The notes beneath the pieces are model-generated. The model made no database searches. It saw only the letters and a list, made by a program, of their open reading frames with translations, and was not told the DNA's origin. Made by a program: the position numbers and the translations under genes. This document shows, piece by piece, positions 50,202 to 58,247 of a DNA stretch of 64,000 nt. The stretch is from positions 186,001 through 250,000 of the forward strand of contig NZ_FUYM01000002.1 of assembly GCF_900167915.1 (NCBI RefSeq), given 5' to 3'. Origin of the DNA: Rhizorhabdus histidinilytica (GTDB lineage: Bacteria > Pseudomonadota > Alphaproteobacteria > Sphingomonadales > Sphingomonadaceae). The first letter of the stretch is position 1. Every line of letters starts with the position of its first letter.

Positions 50202-51359
50202 ATGGCCGTGCCGAGACTGGTCGCCGAAAGCGCCGACATCTCGCCGATCGAGGAGATCATCGCCGAGGCGCGGGCGGGGCGGCCATTCATCCTGGTCGAT
50301 TCGGAGGACCGCGAGAATGAGGGCGACCTGATCGTTCCCGCCCAGTTCGCGACGCCCGAGGCGGTCAATTTCATGGCGGTGCACGGGCGCGGGCTGATCT
50401 GCCTGTCGCTGACCGCCGACCGCATCGCGGCGCTGCGGCTGCCGCCGATGGCGCAGGACAACCGCACCCAGCACGGCACCGCCTTCACCGTGTCGATCGA
50501 GGCACGCGAGGGGATCACCACCGGCATCTCCGCGCATGACCGGGCGCGCACCATCCAGGTCGCCGCCGATCCCGATCGCGGGCCGGCCGACATCGTCTCG
50601 CCCGGCCATGTCTTCCCGCTCGCCGCGCGCGACGGCGGCGTGCTTGTCCGCGCCGGGCATACCGAGGCGTCGATCGACATCGCCCGGCTTGCCGGCCTGC
50701 GCCCCGCTGCGGTGATCTGCGAGATCATGAACGACGACGGCACGATGGCGCGCCTGCCCGACCTGCTCGGCTTCGCCGCGCGCCACGGGCTGAAGATCGG
50801 CACGATCGCCGACCTGATCGCCTATCGCCGCCGCACCGAGCGCCATGTCGTGCGCGAGCTGGAGCGCGACTTCGACACGATCCACGGGCGCTTCCGGCTG
50901 GTCGCCTATCGCAACCTGCTCGACAACAGCCTCCACATCGCGCTGGCCAAGGGGACGATCGATCCCGACGCGCCGGTGACGGTGCGGATGCATCGGCTGG
51001 AATTCGGCCCCGACGTGCTGGGGATGAGCGGCGACCGCCACAGCTGCCTGAGCAACGCGATGAAGACCATCGCGAGCGAGGAGGGGCCCGGCGTGATCGT
51101 CCTGCTCAAGGACTGGGACCCCGACTGGCTGCTGCGCCAGCTCGGGCCCGCCGACGCCCATACCTGCCAGACGCGCGCGCTGCGCGACTATGGCATCGGC
51201 GCCCAGATCCTGATCGACCTGGGCGTGCGCAAGATGGTGCCGATCACCTCGGCCCGGCCCAATCCGGCGGCACTGCCCGGCTATGGGCTGACGATCGTCG
51301 GCTGGCGGCTGTTCGGCAAGGACGGCGTTCCCGAAGACGAGGTGACTTTGTTCGACTGA
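50202..51359 (+). CDS. ribB: 3,4-dihydroxy-2-butanone-4-phosphate synthase with a degenerate GTP cyclohydrolase II domain (RibBX-like)
   Basis: 385 residues. The N-terminal DHBP-synthase domain is intact: DSEDRENEGDL (33-43), NFMAVHGRGLICL, RAGHTEASIDIARLAGL with the catalytic His/Glu, and EIMNDDGTMAR. The C-terminal half has the GTP-cyclohydrolase II fold but lacks the zinc cysteines (the SEC-x-RCDC pattern is replaced by HRLEFGP...DRHSC) and the catalytic RQEGRGIG-type loop (here LLKDWDPDW). It should make the butanone phosphate for riboflavin but not open GTP. Such RibB plus dead-RibA fusions are known in proteobacteria. No FMN riboswitch is visible in the 152-bp leader. Confidence 0.9.
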   Translation: MAVPRLVAESADISPIEEIIAEARAGRPFILVDSEDRENEGDLIVPAQFATPEAVNFMAVHGRGLICLSLTADRIAALRLPPMAQDNRTQHGTAFTVSIEAREGITTGISAHDRARTIQVAADPDRGPADIVSPGHVFPLAARDGGVLVRAGHTEASIDIARLAGLRPAAVICEIMNDDGTMARLPDLLGFAARHGLKIGTIADLIAYRRRTERHVVRELERDFDTIHGRFRLVAYRNLLDNSLHIALAKGTIDPDAPVTVRMHRLEFGPDVLGMSGDRHSCLSNAMKTIASEEGPGVIVLLKDWDPDWLLRQLGPADAHTCQTRALRDYGIGAQILIDLGVRKMVPITSARPNPAALPGYGLTIVGWRLFGKDGVPEDEVTLFD

Positions 51360-51408
51360 GCGGGTTCGCCGGATGACGGCGCGTGCCGCCGCCGTTATAT
51401 CCACCACC

Positions 51409-52359
51409 ATGACCGACATCGCAGAGATGAAAAGCGTGCCCAGCGTATCGCTGGCGACCAGCAATTCCGATCCGGACGGCTTCGCCCAGGCGATCGGTCG
51501 CTCGTTCGAGCGCTTCGGCTTCGCCGTCGTCGCCGATCACGGCATTCCGGCCGAACTGATCGCGCGCGCCGAGGCCGTCGCCCGCGCCTTCTTCGCGCTG
51601 CCCGAGCCGGTCAAGCGCGCCTATTTCGTCGAGGGCGGCGCCGGCCAGCGCGGCTACACCCCCTTCCGGGTCGAGACCGCCAAGGACGCGACCGACGCCG
51701 ATCTGAAGGAATTCTGGCATGTCGGCCGCGAGCTGCCGGCCGGACACCGCTTCGCGGGCGAGATGCCGGCCAATATCTGGCCGACCGAGGTGGAAGGCTT
51801 CCGCCACACCTATCTGGAGCTGTTCGACGCTTTCGAGGCGACCGGACGGCGTATCCTCTCGGCAATCGCGCGCTATCTGGGGCTCGCGCCCGATTTCTTC
51901 GACGACGCGATCGAGGACGGCAATTCGATCCTGCGCCTGCTCCATTATCCGCCGATCGGCCCCGACGCTCCCGGCATCCGCGCGGGCGCGCATGAAGACA
52001 TCAACGCGATCACCCTGCTGCTCGGCGCCGAGGAGGGGGGGCTCCAACTGCTCGACCGCGACGGTCGCTGGCTCGCGGTCGGCATCGCGCCGGGCGAGCT
52101 GGTGGTCAACATCGGCGACATGCTCCAGCGGCTGACCAATCGGAAGTTGCCCTCGACCAGCCATCGGGTGATGAATCCGCCACCCGAACGGCGCGGCTTC
52201 GCGCGCTATTCGATGCCCTTCTTCCTGCACTTCCGCCCCGATTACCTGATCGAGACGCTGCCGCAGACGATCGACGCCGGGCATCCCAACCAGTTCCCCG
52301 AACCGATCACCGCGAACGACTACCTCCTGCAGCGGCTACGCGAGATCAAGCTGATCTGA
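51409..52359 (+). CDS. 2-oxoglutarate/Fe(II)-dependent oxygenase, isopenicillin-N-synthase type
   Basis: About 316 residues from MTDIAEMKSVPSVSL; an ATG 36 bp upstream is possible and neither has a strong ribosome binding site. The DIOX_N segment FERFGFAVVADHGIP is at the N-terminus. The iron triad is AHED (His about 195, Asp about 197) and TSHR (His about 252), and ARYSMPFF carries the Arg that binds 2-oxoglutarate. It probably hydroxylates or desaturates a small molecule. It follows ribB by 49 bp and may share its transcript. Substrate unknown. Confidence 0.9.
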   Translation: MTDIAEMKSVPSVSLATSNSDPDGFAQAIGRSFERFGFAVVADHGIPAELIARAEAVARAFFALPEPVKRAYFVEGGAGQRGYTPFRVETAKDATDADLKEFWHVGRELPAGHRFAGEMPANIWPTEVEGFRHTYLELFDAFEATGRRILSAIARYLGLAPDFFDDAIEDGNSILRLLHYPPIGPDAPGIRAGAHEDINAITLLLGAEEGGLQLLDRDGRWLAVGIAPGELVVNIGDMLQRLTNRKLPSTSHRVMNPPPERRGFARYSMPFFLHFRPDYLIETLPQTIDAGHPNQFPEPITANDYLLQRLREIKLI

Positions 52360-52369
52360 ACCCAATAAG

Positions 52370-52391
52370 CCCCTCCCTTGAAAGGGTGGGG
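52370..52391. terminator. Palindromic terminator/repeat, CCCCTCCCTT family, copy 1
   Basis: CCCCTCCCTT (52370-52379) and AAGGGTGGGG (52382-52391) form a stem with one G-T pair, starting 10 bp after the oxygenase stop. A near-identical copy lies at 53989-54012, so this is a dispersed element that probably also ends transcription. Confidence 0.6.
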
Positions 52392-52466
52392 GCGGTTGGT
52401 GTTCGGGACTTCCACTCCTGTCAGTAGTTGGTCTAGCCTGATCCCATCGAAAGGGATCCCATCATC

Positions 52467-53978
52467 ATGCGCTTCACCACCAGCCTGGCCGCCCTCGCGC
52501 TGGCCCTTGCCCCACTGTCCGCCCACGCCGCCGACGAGAAGAAGAAGGACGATGCCGCCGCCGCTGCCGCGCCGGTGCCGCCGCCCAACGTCTCGGTGAC
52601 GAAGCACAAGGGCAGCTTCGGCGGACAATCGATCGCCTATACCGCGACCACCGGCGAGACCTATCTGACCGACAAGGACGACAAGCCGGTCGCGGCGATC
52701 TTCGCGACCTCCTACGTCAAGGATGGCGGCGACCCGAAGACCCGGCCGATCACCTTCCTTTACAATGGTGGCCCCGGCTCGGGCTCGCTCTGGCTGCACA
52801 TGGGCGCCTTCGGACCGAAGCGTGTCGTGCTGCCCGATGGCAAGGACGACGGGGCGCCGCCCTATCCGGTCGTCGACAACCCCGAAAGCCTGCTCGACGT
52901 CACCGACCTCGTCTTCATCGATCCGGTCGGCACCGGCTTCTCGCATACGCTGGGCGGCAAGGAGCCCAAGGATTATTGGGGCGTCTCGGCCGACGCCAAG
53001 TCGATCGCCGAGTTCATCCGCATCTGGTTGAACGATAACGGCCGCTGGGCCTCGCCCAAATATATCGGCGGCGAAAGCTACGGCACCACCCGCTCGGTGG
53101 CGCTGATCAACGAGCTGGAGGGCAGCTATAACGATGTCGCGGTCAACGGGATCATCCTGATCTCGACGATCCTCGATTTCGGTGCGGCGGCCGAGGCGCA
53201 GGGCAATGAGATGCCCTATATCCTCAACCTGCCGTCGATGGCGACGACCGCCTGGTATCATCACAAGATCGCCAACCCGCCCGCTACCGTCGCCGAGATT
53301 GCGGCGCAGGCCCGCGCCTTCGCGATCGGGCCCTATGCGGCGGCGCTGCTCAAGGGCAATCAGCTCGGCGCCGAGGAGCGCGCCTCGGTCCGGGCCGAGC
53401 TCGCCCGGCTGACCGGCCTGTCGGAGGCATTCGTCGACAATGCCAATCTGCGCGTCTCCCCGGGCCGCTTCTACAAGGAACTGCTGCGCGACCGGGGGCA
53501 GGTGATCGGCCGTCTCGATACCCGCTATACCGGCGTCGACTATGACAAGGCAGGGGAGGAGCCCGACAACGATCCGAGCTTCTACGGCATCGACGCGGCC
53601 TACACCTCGGCGATCAACAGCTATGTGCGCGGGGACCTCAAGCTGAAGACCGATCGCCATTATGTGACGATCGGCGGGGTCAGCAACTGGGACTGGAAAC
53701 TGGCCGACCAGCGCGGCCGTGACGGGGAAGTCTATGTCAACGTCGCGCCCTATCTGGGCAAGGCGCTGCGCGAGAATAGCGGTCTGCGCGTGTTCGTCGG
53801 CCAGGGCTGGTATGATTTCGCGACGCCCTTCTTCGGCGCCGAATATTCGCTGAACCGGCCGGGTTTCGACCCGTCGCGGATCAGCTTCCATTATTATGAC
53901 GCGGGCCACATGATGTATGTCCGGCCCGACGACCTCCGCAAGCTGAGCGCCGATATCCGGGCGTTCATCCGGGGGTGA
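52467..53978 (+). CDS. Exported serine carboxypeptidase-like peptidase (S10 family)
   Basis: 503 residues with a signal peptide ending SAHAAD (about 22) and a Lys/Asp/Ala/Pro-rich linker. S10 motifs are present: FLYNGGPGSGSLWLHMGAFG (20 residues, about 108), FIDPVGTGFSH (about 152), the nucleophile in GGESYGT (Ser204), and the late DAGHMMYVRP with the catalytic His. It is a periplasmic or secreted carboxypeptidase. It is flanked on both sides by CCCCTCCCTT-type hairpins, making it a single-gene unit. Confidence 0.93.
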   Translation: MRFTTSLAALALALAPLSAHAADEKKKDDAAAAAAPVPPPNVSVTKHKGSFGGQSIAYTATTGETYLTDKDDKPVAAIFATSYVKDGGDPKTRPITFLYNGGPGSGSLWLHMGAFGPKRVVLPDGKDDGAPPYPVVDNPESLLDVTDLVFIDPVGTGFSHTLGGKEPKDYWGVSADAKSIAEFIRIWLNDNGRWASPKYIGGESYGTTRSVALINELEGSYNDVAVNGIILISTILDFGAAAEAQGNEMPYILNLPSMATTAWYHHKIANPPATVAEIAAQARAFAIGPYAAALLKGNQLGAEERASVRAELARLTGLSEAFVDNANLRVSPGRFYKELLRDRGQVIGRLDTRYTGVDYDKAGEEPDNDPSFYGIDAAYTSAINSYVRGDLKLKTDRHYVTIGGVSNWDWKLADQRGRDGEVYVNVAPYLGKALRENSGLRVFVGQGWYDFATPFFGAEYSLNRPGFDPSRISFHYYDAGHMMYVRPDDLRKLSADIRAFIRG

Positions 53979-53988
53979 CGAACAATTT

Positions 53989-54012
53989 CCCCCTCCCTTT
54001 CAAGGGAGGGGG
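53989..54012. terminator. Bidirectional terminator, CCCCTCCCTT family, copy 2
   Basis: CCCCCTCCCTT and AAGGGAGGGGG form a perfect palindrome with a 2-base centre between the convergent S10 and queF stops. ATTTT follows on the plus strand. It probably serves both genes. Confidence 0.7.
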
Positions 54013-54024
54013 ATTTTCGCGAAG

Positions 54025-54477
54025 TTATCCCCGCCCGCGATAGCCGGGGACGCCCTGGTCGGGGACCCACAGGCCCTCGGGTGCCGGCCCGGACTGCCAG
54101 AAGACGTCGATCGGGATGCCGCCGCGCGGATACCAATAGCCGCCGATGCGCAGCCAGACCGGCCTCATCTCCTCGGCCAGCCGCTGGCCGATGCCGACCG
54201 TGCAATCCTCATGGAAGCCGGCATGGTTGCGGAAGGAGGCGAGGAACAGCTTGAGCGACTTGGATTCGACGATCGTCTCGCCCGGCGCATAGTCGATCAC
54301 CAGGTGCGCGAAGTCGGGCTGGCCCGTCACCGGACAGAGCGAGGTGAACTCCGGCGCGGCGAAGCGGATCAGATAGAGGGTGCCGGGGCGTGGATTGGGA
54401 ACATAATCCAGCACCGCCTGTTCGGGGGAGGCGGGCAGGGTGCTGGTCTTGCCCAGATGGAGAGTGGACGCGGACAT
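54025..54477 (-). CDS. queF: 7-cyano-7-deazaguanine (preQ0) reductase QueF
   Basis: 150 residues from [11 protein letters not shown], with AAGGGCG upstream; the short single-domain (type I) length is normal. The active-site Cys48 is in [13 protein letters not shown] with Asp55, and [20 protein letters not shown] is the conserved NADPH/substrate strand (key ESKSLK...FRNHAGFHE). It reduces preQ0 to preQ1 in queuosine synthesis. No other queuosine genes are adjacent. The leader contains a small hairpin (CCGGGCA/TGCCCAG, 54516-54537) but no recognisable preQ1 riboswitch. Confidence 0.96.
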   Translation of the reverse strand: MSASTLHLGKTSTLPASPEQAVLDYVPNPRPGTLYLIRFAAPEFTSLCPVTGQPDFAHLVIDYAPGETIVESKSLKLFLASFRNHAGFHEDCTVGIGQRLAEEMRPVWLRIGGYWYPRGGIPIDVFWQSGPAPEGLWVPDQGVPGYRGRG

Positions 54478-54617
54478 GCCGTCGCCCTTAGACCAGCAGG
54501 GCGGATGACGCCACGCTGGGCAGAAAATTATGCCCGGAGATATTTTTCTGAAACATACTTGCAATCAAACCAGGTTCTAACTAATTAAAAATCTCCTCCC
54601 CCGGATAATCTGATTCG

Positions 54618-54637
54618 CCAACACATTGGCGTGTTGG
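54618..54637. repeat. Inverted repeat in the sseA leader (CCAACACATTGGCGTGTTGG)
   Basis: Perfect 7-bp arms CCAACAC/GTGTTGG around ATTGGC, about 30 bp before the sseA start. It could be an operator or a 5'-UTR hairpin; no candidate regulator is nearby. Confidence 0.5.
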
Positions 54638-54667
54638 TACATGTGCGTCCGTAACGAGGAGGAAATG

Positions 54668-55507
54668 ATGGACATGCTGGTTTCGACCGAATGGCTTGCT
54701 GGCGAACTCGGGGCCAATGATCTCCGCGTCGTCGACGCGACCTATTTCGCGCTCGATCCCGCGCGCGATGCCCAGGCCGACTATGAGGCAGGGCATATCC
54801 CCGGCGCCGTCTATCTCGACCTCGCCAATCTGAAGGACGACATGTCGGAGCTGCCCGGCATGCTGCCGACGGCGGAAAAATTCGCCAGCCGCATGCAGTC
54901 GCTGGGGCTCGGTGACGGCAGCCGCATCGTCCTCTACGATAACAGCCCGCACCGTACCGCGGCGCGCGCCTGGTTCATGTTCCGCATGTTCGGCGCCAAT
55001 GAGGTGGCGATCCTCGACGGCGGATTGCAGAAATGGGTCGCCGAGGGCCGGCCGCTCGAGCAGGGCAAGGTCGCGCTGCGCCACCGGCACTTCACCGTGT
55101 GGCGCGATCCGGCGCAGGTCCGCGACCTCGATCAGATGAAGGCCAATGTCGCGAGCGGCGCCGAGGAGGTGGTCGACGCGCGTTCGGAGAAGCGCTTCAC
55201 CGGCGAGGAAGGCGATCCGCGCGGGCTGGCCGCAGGCCATATCCCGGGCTCGAAGAATCTGCCCTTCGACCGGCTGCTCAACGCCGACGGCACCTTCAAG
55301 GACAAGAGCGAGCTCCAGGCCGCGTTCGACGCTGCCGGCGTCGACGGATCGAAGCCACTGGTCACGACCTGCGGTTCGGGCGTCACTGCATCGGTGGTGC
55401 TGTTCGCCGCGGCGCTGCTCGGCCGCGAGGATATCGCTCTTTATGACGGTTCGTGGAGCGAGTGGGGCTTGCGGCCCGACACCGAAAAGGCCATCGGTCC
55501 TGCGTGA
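54668..55507 (+). CDS. sseA: 3-mercaptopyruvate (or thiosulfate) sulfurtransferase
   Basis: About 279 residues. GAGGAGG at 54656-54662 favours the ATG at 54668, with 54665 and 54674 as alternatives. Two rhodanese domains are present: the inactive N-terminal one (VVDATYF, GHIPGAVYLDL) and the C-terminal one with the active loop CGSGVTA (Cys about 235). The CG[S/T]GVT loop is typical of mercaptopyruvate sulfurtransferases. It moves sulfane sulfur from 3-mercaptopyruvate, linking to cysteine catabolism. The stop overlaps the GTG of the PLP lyase by 4 bp. Confidence 0.93.
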   Translation: MDMLVSTEWLAGELGANDLRVVDATYFALDPARDAQADYEAGHIPGAVYLDLANLKDDMSELPGMLPTAEKFASRMQSLGLGDGSRIVLYDNSPHRTAARAWFMFRMFGANEVAILDGGLQKWVAEGRPLEQGKVALRHRHFTVWRDPAQVRDLDQMKANVASGAEEVVDARSEKRFTGEEGDPRGLAAGHIPGSKNLPFDRLLNADGTFKDKSELQAAFDAAGVDGSKPLVTTCGSGVTASVVLFAAALLGREDIALYDGSWSEWGLRPDTEKAIGPA

Positions 55508-56700
55508 CCGATGATGAAGGTTCAGGCCTGAAGCCCGGCACCCGGCTGGTAACGGCCGGGCGCCATGGGAAGAACCGGCGGGGGATCGTCAATCCCCCGG
55601 TATGGCGCGCGTCGACCATCCTGTTCGACAGCGTCGCCGAGCTCCGCGCCGGGGTCCGCAAGCCCGACGACGGGCTCTATTATGGCCGGCGCGGCACCCC
55701 GACCCAATGGTCGCTCGCCGAGGCACTGACCGAATTGGAGCCTGGCGCGGCGGGTACCGTCCTCTATCCTTCGGGCGTGGCGGCGATCAGCGCGGTGCTG
55801 TTGTCGCTGCTCGCGCCCGGCGACGAGCTGCTGATGGTCGACAGCGCCTATGAGCCGAGCCGGGCGATCTGCAATGGCCTGCTCAAGCGCTTCGGCATCG
55901 CGACCCGCTTCTACGATCCGATGATCGGCGCCGGCATTGCCGACCTGATCGGCGATCGAACTCGCGTCGTCTTCCTCGAAAGCCCCGGCAGCCTGACCTT
56001 CGAGGTGCAGGACGTCCCCGCGATCGCCGCCGCCGCGCGGGCGCGCGGGGTGACGACGGTGCTCGACAACACCTGGGCAACTCCGCTGCTCTTCCCCGCG
56101 CTCGTGCACGGCGTCGACATCAGCGTCCTCGCCTGCACCAAATATATCGTCGGCCATTCGGACGTGATGATGGGATCGGCGACCGCTGTCCCCGGCCATT
56201 TCGAGAAGTTGCGGCGGACCAGCCATTCGCTGGGCCAGTGCGTCAGTCCGGATGACGCCTATCTTGCCGCGCGGGGCCTGCGCACCCTGCAACTACGGCT
56301 GCGCCAGCACGAAGAGGGCGCGCTCGCCGTGGCGCGCTGGCTGGCCGAACAGCCGCAGGTCGCGCGGGTGCTCCATCCGGCCTTGCCCGATTGTCCCGGC
56401 CATGAATTGTGGAAACGTGACTTCACCGGCGCGTCCGGGCTGTTCAGCATTGTCCTGAACGGCGGCGACGATGCGGCGCGGGCGGCGCTGATCGACGGGC
56501 TCGATCTGTTCGGGATCGGCTTCTCCTGGGGCGGTTATGAGAGCCTGGCGTTGCCGGTCGACCCAGCGGGCCTGCGCACCGCGACCGCATGGCAGGCGGA
56601 GGGACCGGTTGTCCGCCTCCATATCGGGATCGAGGACCCGGCCGACCTGATCGCCGACCTTGGACGCGGGCTGGACCGATTCGAATCGGCACGCGGCTGA
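55504..56700 (+). CDS. metC: Cystathionine beta-lyase-type PLP enzyme (Cys/Met metabolism family)
   Basis: 398 residues from a GTG overlapping the sseA stop. YYGRRGTPTQWSLAEALTELE (key YYGRRGTPT), YPSGVAAISAVLLSLLAPGD (20 residues), VVFLESPGSLTFEVQD and the PLP-lysine loop CTKYIVGHSDVMMG (Lys about 213) define the family, and SPGS fits the cystathionine beta-lyase subgroup. It cleaves cystathionine, or cysteine-type substrates, to homocysteine or thiols, pyruvate and ammonia. Coupling to a sulfurtransferase makes a sulfur-amino-acid operon likely. Confidence 0.9.
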   Translation: MTDDEGSGLKPGTRLVTAGRHGKNRRGIVNPPVWRASTILFDSVAELRAGVRKPDDGLYYGRRGTPTQWSLAEALTELEPGAAGTVLYPSGVAAISAVLLSLLAPGDELLMVDSAYEPSRAICNGLLKRFGIATRFYDPMIGAGIADLIGDRTRVVFLESPGSLTFEVQDVPAIAAAARARGVTTVLDNTWATPLLFPALVHGVDISVLACTKYIVGHSDVMMGSATAVPGHFEKLRRTSHSLGQCVSPDDAYLAARGLRTLQLRLRQHEEGALAVARWLAEQPQVARVLHPALPDCPGHELWKRDFTGASGLFSIVLNGGDDAARAALIDGLDLFGIGFSWGGYESLALPVDPAGLRTATAWQAEGPVVRLHIGIEDPADLIADLGRGLDRFESARG

Positions 56701-56750
56701 CCGTCGGCAGAGGGATGTCGGCGGTCCGGGAAGGTCCTGGCCGGTCTTTT

Positions 56751-57131
56751 TCAGACGGCGCGGGGCAGGATCAGTGCTTCGAGCCGGCGGATCGAGCCGT
56801 CGAGCGAACTGCCTAAAAAACGGGCGGCAGCAAGGGTGCCGGCATCGGCCCCGCCGCCGCGGGCCGCCATGAGCTTGAGACCGGTCGTGCCGACCGCTTC
56901 CGCCTCGCGCAGGATCGCTTCGAAGCGGCGTCGGACGATCGGGCTGGCGGCGGCATAGCCCGATGCCAGCGCGTCTGGCGACCCGGCCAGACGCGCGGTT
57001 TGCGGCGGGAGATGACCAGTCGTCGAGCCTCCCAGATCCTCGAGCGCCTGCGCCATCAGGCGCAGGGCGGCGATCCCGTCCATTCGCTCGATCGCACTGC
57101 CGTCGATGGTGGCTATCTTCGACTGGAACAT
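56751..57131 (-). CDS. Hypothetical protein, predicted all-helical
   Basis: 126 residues with AAAGGGATCGG upstream of the ATG, and codon use like that of its neighbours. I recognise no family. It is rich in Ala, Arg and Leu, with helical segments such as MDGIAALRLMAQALEDLGG and PIVRRRFEAILREAEAVG, a glycine-rich break (ARGGGADAG) and no signal peptide or cysteine. It is divergent from the porin gene across a 309-bp region and converges on the PLP lyase. Confidence 0.7.
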   Translation of the reverse strand: MFQSKIATIDGSAIERMDGIAALRLMAQALEDLGGSTTGHLPPQTARLAGSPDALASGYAAASPIVRRRFEAILREAEAVGTTGLKLMAARGGGADAGTLAAARFLGSSLDGSIRRLEALILPRAV

Positions 57132-57440
57132 CGGCCGATCCCTTTGTGCAGCGCCTGTCCAACAGGCAGATCATTGCCGAAACTGCTTAATATTCAGTCA
57201 ATGGCGATGATGATCCGATTCTCTGAGAATCGCAGAAAACAGCCGATTTTTACCTGTGGCGTATTGGCAACAGTTCGAAGCAAAGGAGCAATGTTTCGAC
57301 ATGATGCGCATTGTGCAATGCGGAATCGTCCTGCACAAATATCGCACTCGCATGCAGCTGGCTCGGCCCTGAAGGGCAACCAGAGAAGTTCGGCGCGGCG
57401 AGGCAGGGGAACGGAAACGCTTGTCATAAGGGGAATAACT
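57132..57440. other. 309-bp divergent intergenic region with two palindromes
   Basis: No gene is seen. It contains the perfect 17-bp palindrome CGATTCTCTGAGAATCG (57216-57232) and a second inverted repeat GCATTG-TG-CAATGC (57308-57321). The region is A/T-richer than its surroundings and must hold the promoters of both the hypothetical gene and the porin. The size leaves room for a long 5' leader of the porin message. Confidence 0.6.
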
Positions 57441-58190
57441 ATGCGCGCTTCCTTCATCGGCCTTTCGGCGCTTGCGCTGGCCGCCACCGCCACGCCCGCT
57501 TTCGCCCAGGACGATAGCCAGGAGTTCACGCTGACCGGCAGCGCCGCGCTCGTGAGCGACTATCGCTTTCGCGGCATCTCGCAGTCGGGCAAGCATATCG
57601 CGGTCCAGGCCGGCGCGACGCTGACCCACGCCTCGGGCTTCTATATCAGCTTCTGGGGCAGCTCGATCGACGATTATGTCGCGTCGAACGCCGACGCAGA
57701 GCTCGATCTGATCGCCGGCTATTCGACCACGGTCGGCGCCGTCACTCTCGACGGCGGTGCGCTCTATTACACCTACACCTCGGCGACCAAGGGCGTGCCG
57801 ACCGACTTCCTCGAGCTCTACGCCTCGGCCAAGACGGCGATCGGCCCGGCGACCGTCAAGGTCGGTGCCGCCTACGCGCCGAAGTCGAATGCGCTCAGCG
57901 TCGGCTTCGGCAAGGAGGACAATCTGTACGTCTACAGCGACGTCTCGGTCGCGGTTCCCGATACGCCGTTCGGCGTCGCCGCCCACCTCGGCTATTCGCC
58001 GGACACCACCTTCATCACCGGCGACAAGTATCTCGATTGGAACCTGGGCGTCACCTACACGTGGAAGGCCGCGACCTTCGGCGTTTCCTATGTCGATACC
58101 GACCACAAGAAGGGTTTCCTGACCGATCCGTCGTCGGGCCGGGACATCGCCAAGGCCGGCGTCGTGGTCTCGGCGACCTACGCCTTCTGA
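57441..58190 (+). CDS. TorF/Gcw_chp-family putative porin
   Basis: 249 residues, AAGGGGAAT upstream. The signal peptide ends TPAFAQDD (about 23). The family hallmark SDYRFRGISQSG (about 39-50) is present, followed by alternating beta strands (FYISFWGSSI, LDLIAGYSTTVG, LYASAKTAIGPATVKVGAAY) and a terminal ATYAF with C-terminal Phe. These are outer-membrane beta-barrels of unproven transport function, widespread in alpha- and gammaproteobacteria. A strong terminator follows. Confidence 0.92.
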   Translation: MRASFIGLSALALAATATPAFAQDDSQEFTLTGSAALVSDYRFRGISQSGKHIAVQAGATLTHASGFYISFWGSSIDDYVASNADAELDLIAGYSTTVGAVTLDGGALYYTYTSATKGVPTDFLELYASAKTAIGPATVKVGAAYAPKSNALSVGFGKEDNLYVYSDVSVAVPDTPFGVAAHLGYSPDTTFITGDKYLDWNLGVTYTWKAATFGVSYVDTDHKKGFLTDPSSGRDIAKAGVVVSATYAF

Positions 58191-58215
58191 TCCTGCCATC
58201 TGGGGGAGGCAGGGA

Positions 58216-58243
58216 GGGGCCGCGGTTCGCCGCGGCCCCTTTT
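58216..58243 (+). terminator. Rho-independent terminator of the porin gene
   Basis: GGGGCCGCGG and CCGCGGCCCC form a perfect 10-bp stem closed by the tetraloop TTCG, followed by TTTT. It starts 25 bp after the stop and 4 bp before the end of the convergent ABC gene, so it may also affect that transcript. Confidence 0.93.
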
Positions 58244-58247
58244 CCGT

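Noticed and set aside
52370-54012. The two CCCCTCCCTT palindromes as terminal repeats of a mobile element carrying the S10 peptidase
   Set aside because: Both are self-complementary hairpins at gene ends with no target-site duplication or transposase; terminator-type repeats explain them better.
54570-54600. Segment GGTTCTAACTAATTAAAAATC upstream of sseA resembling the core of a preQ1-I riboswitch, close to queF
   Set aside because: It is on the plus strand while queF is on the minus strand, and the P1 stem cannot be formed from the flanking bases. The likeness is limited to the loop bases.
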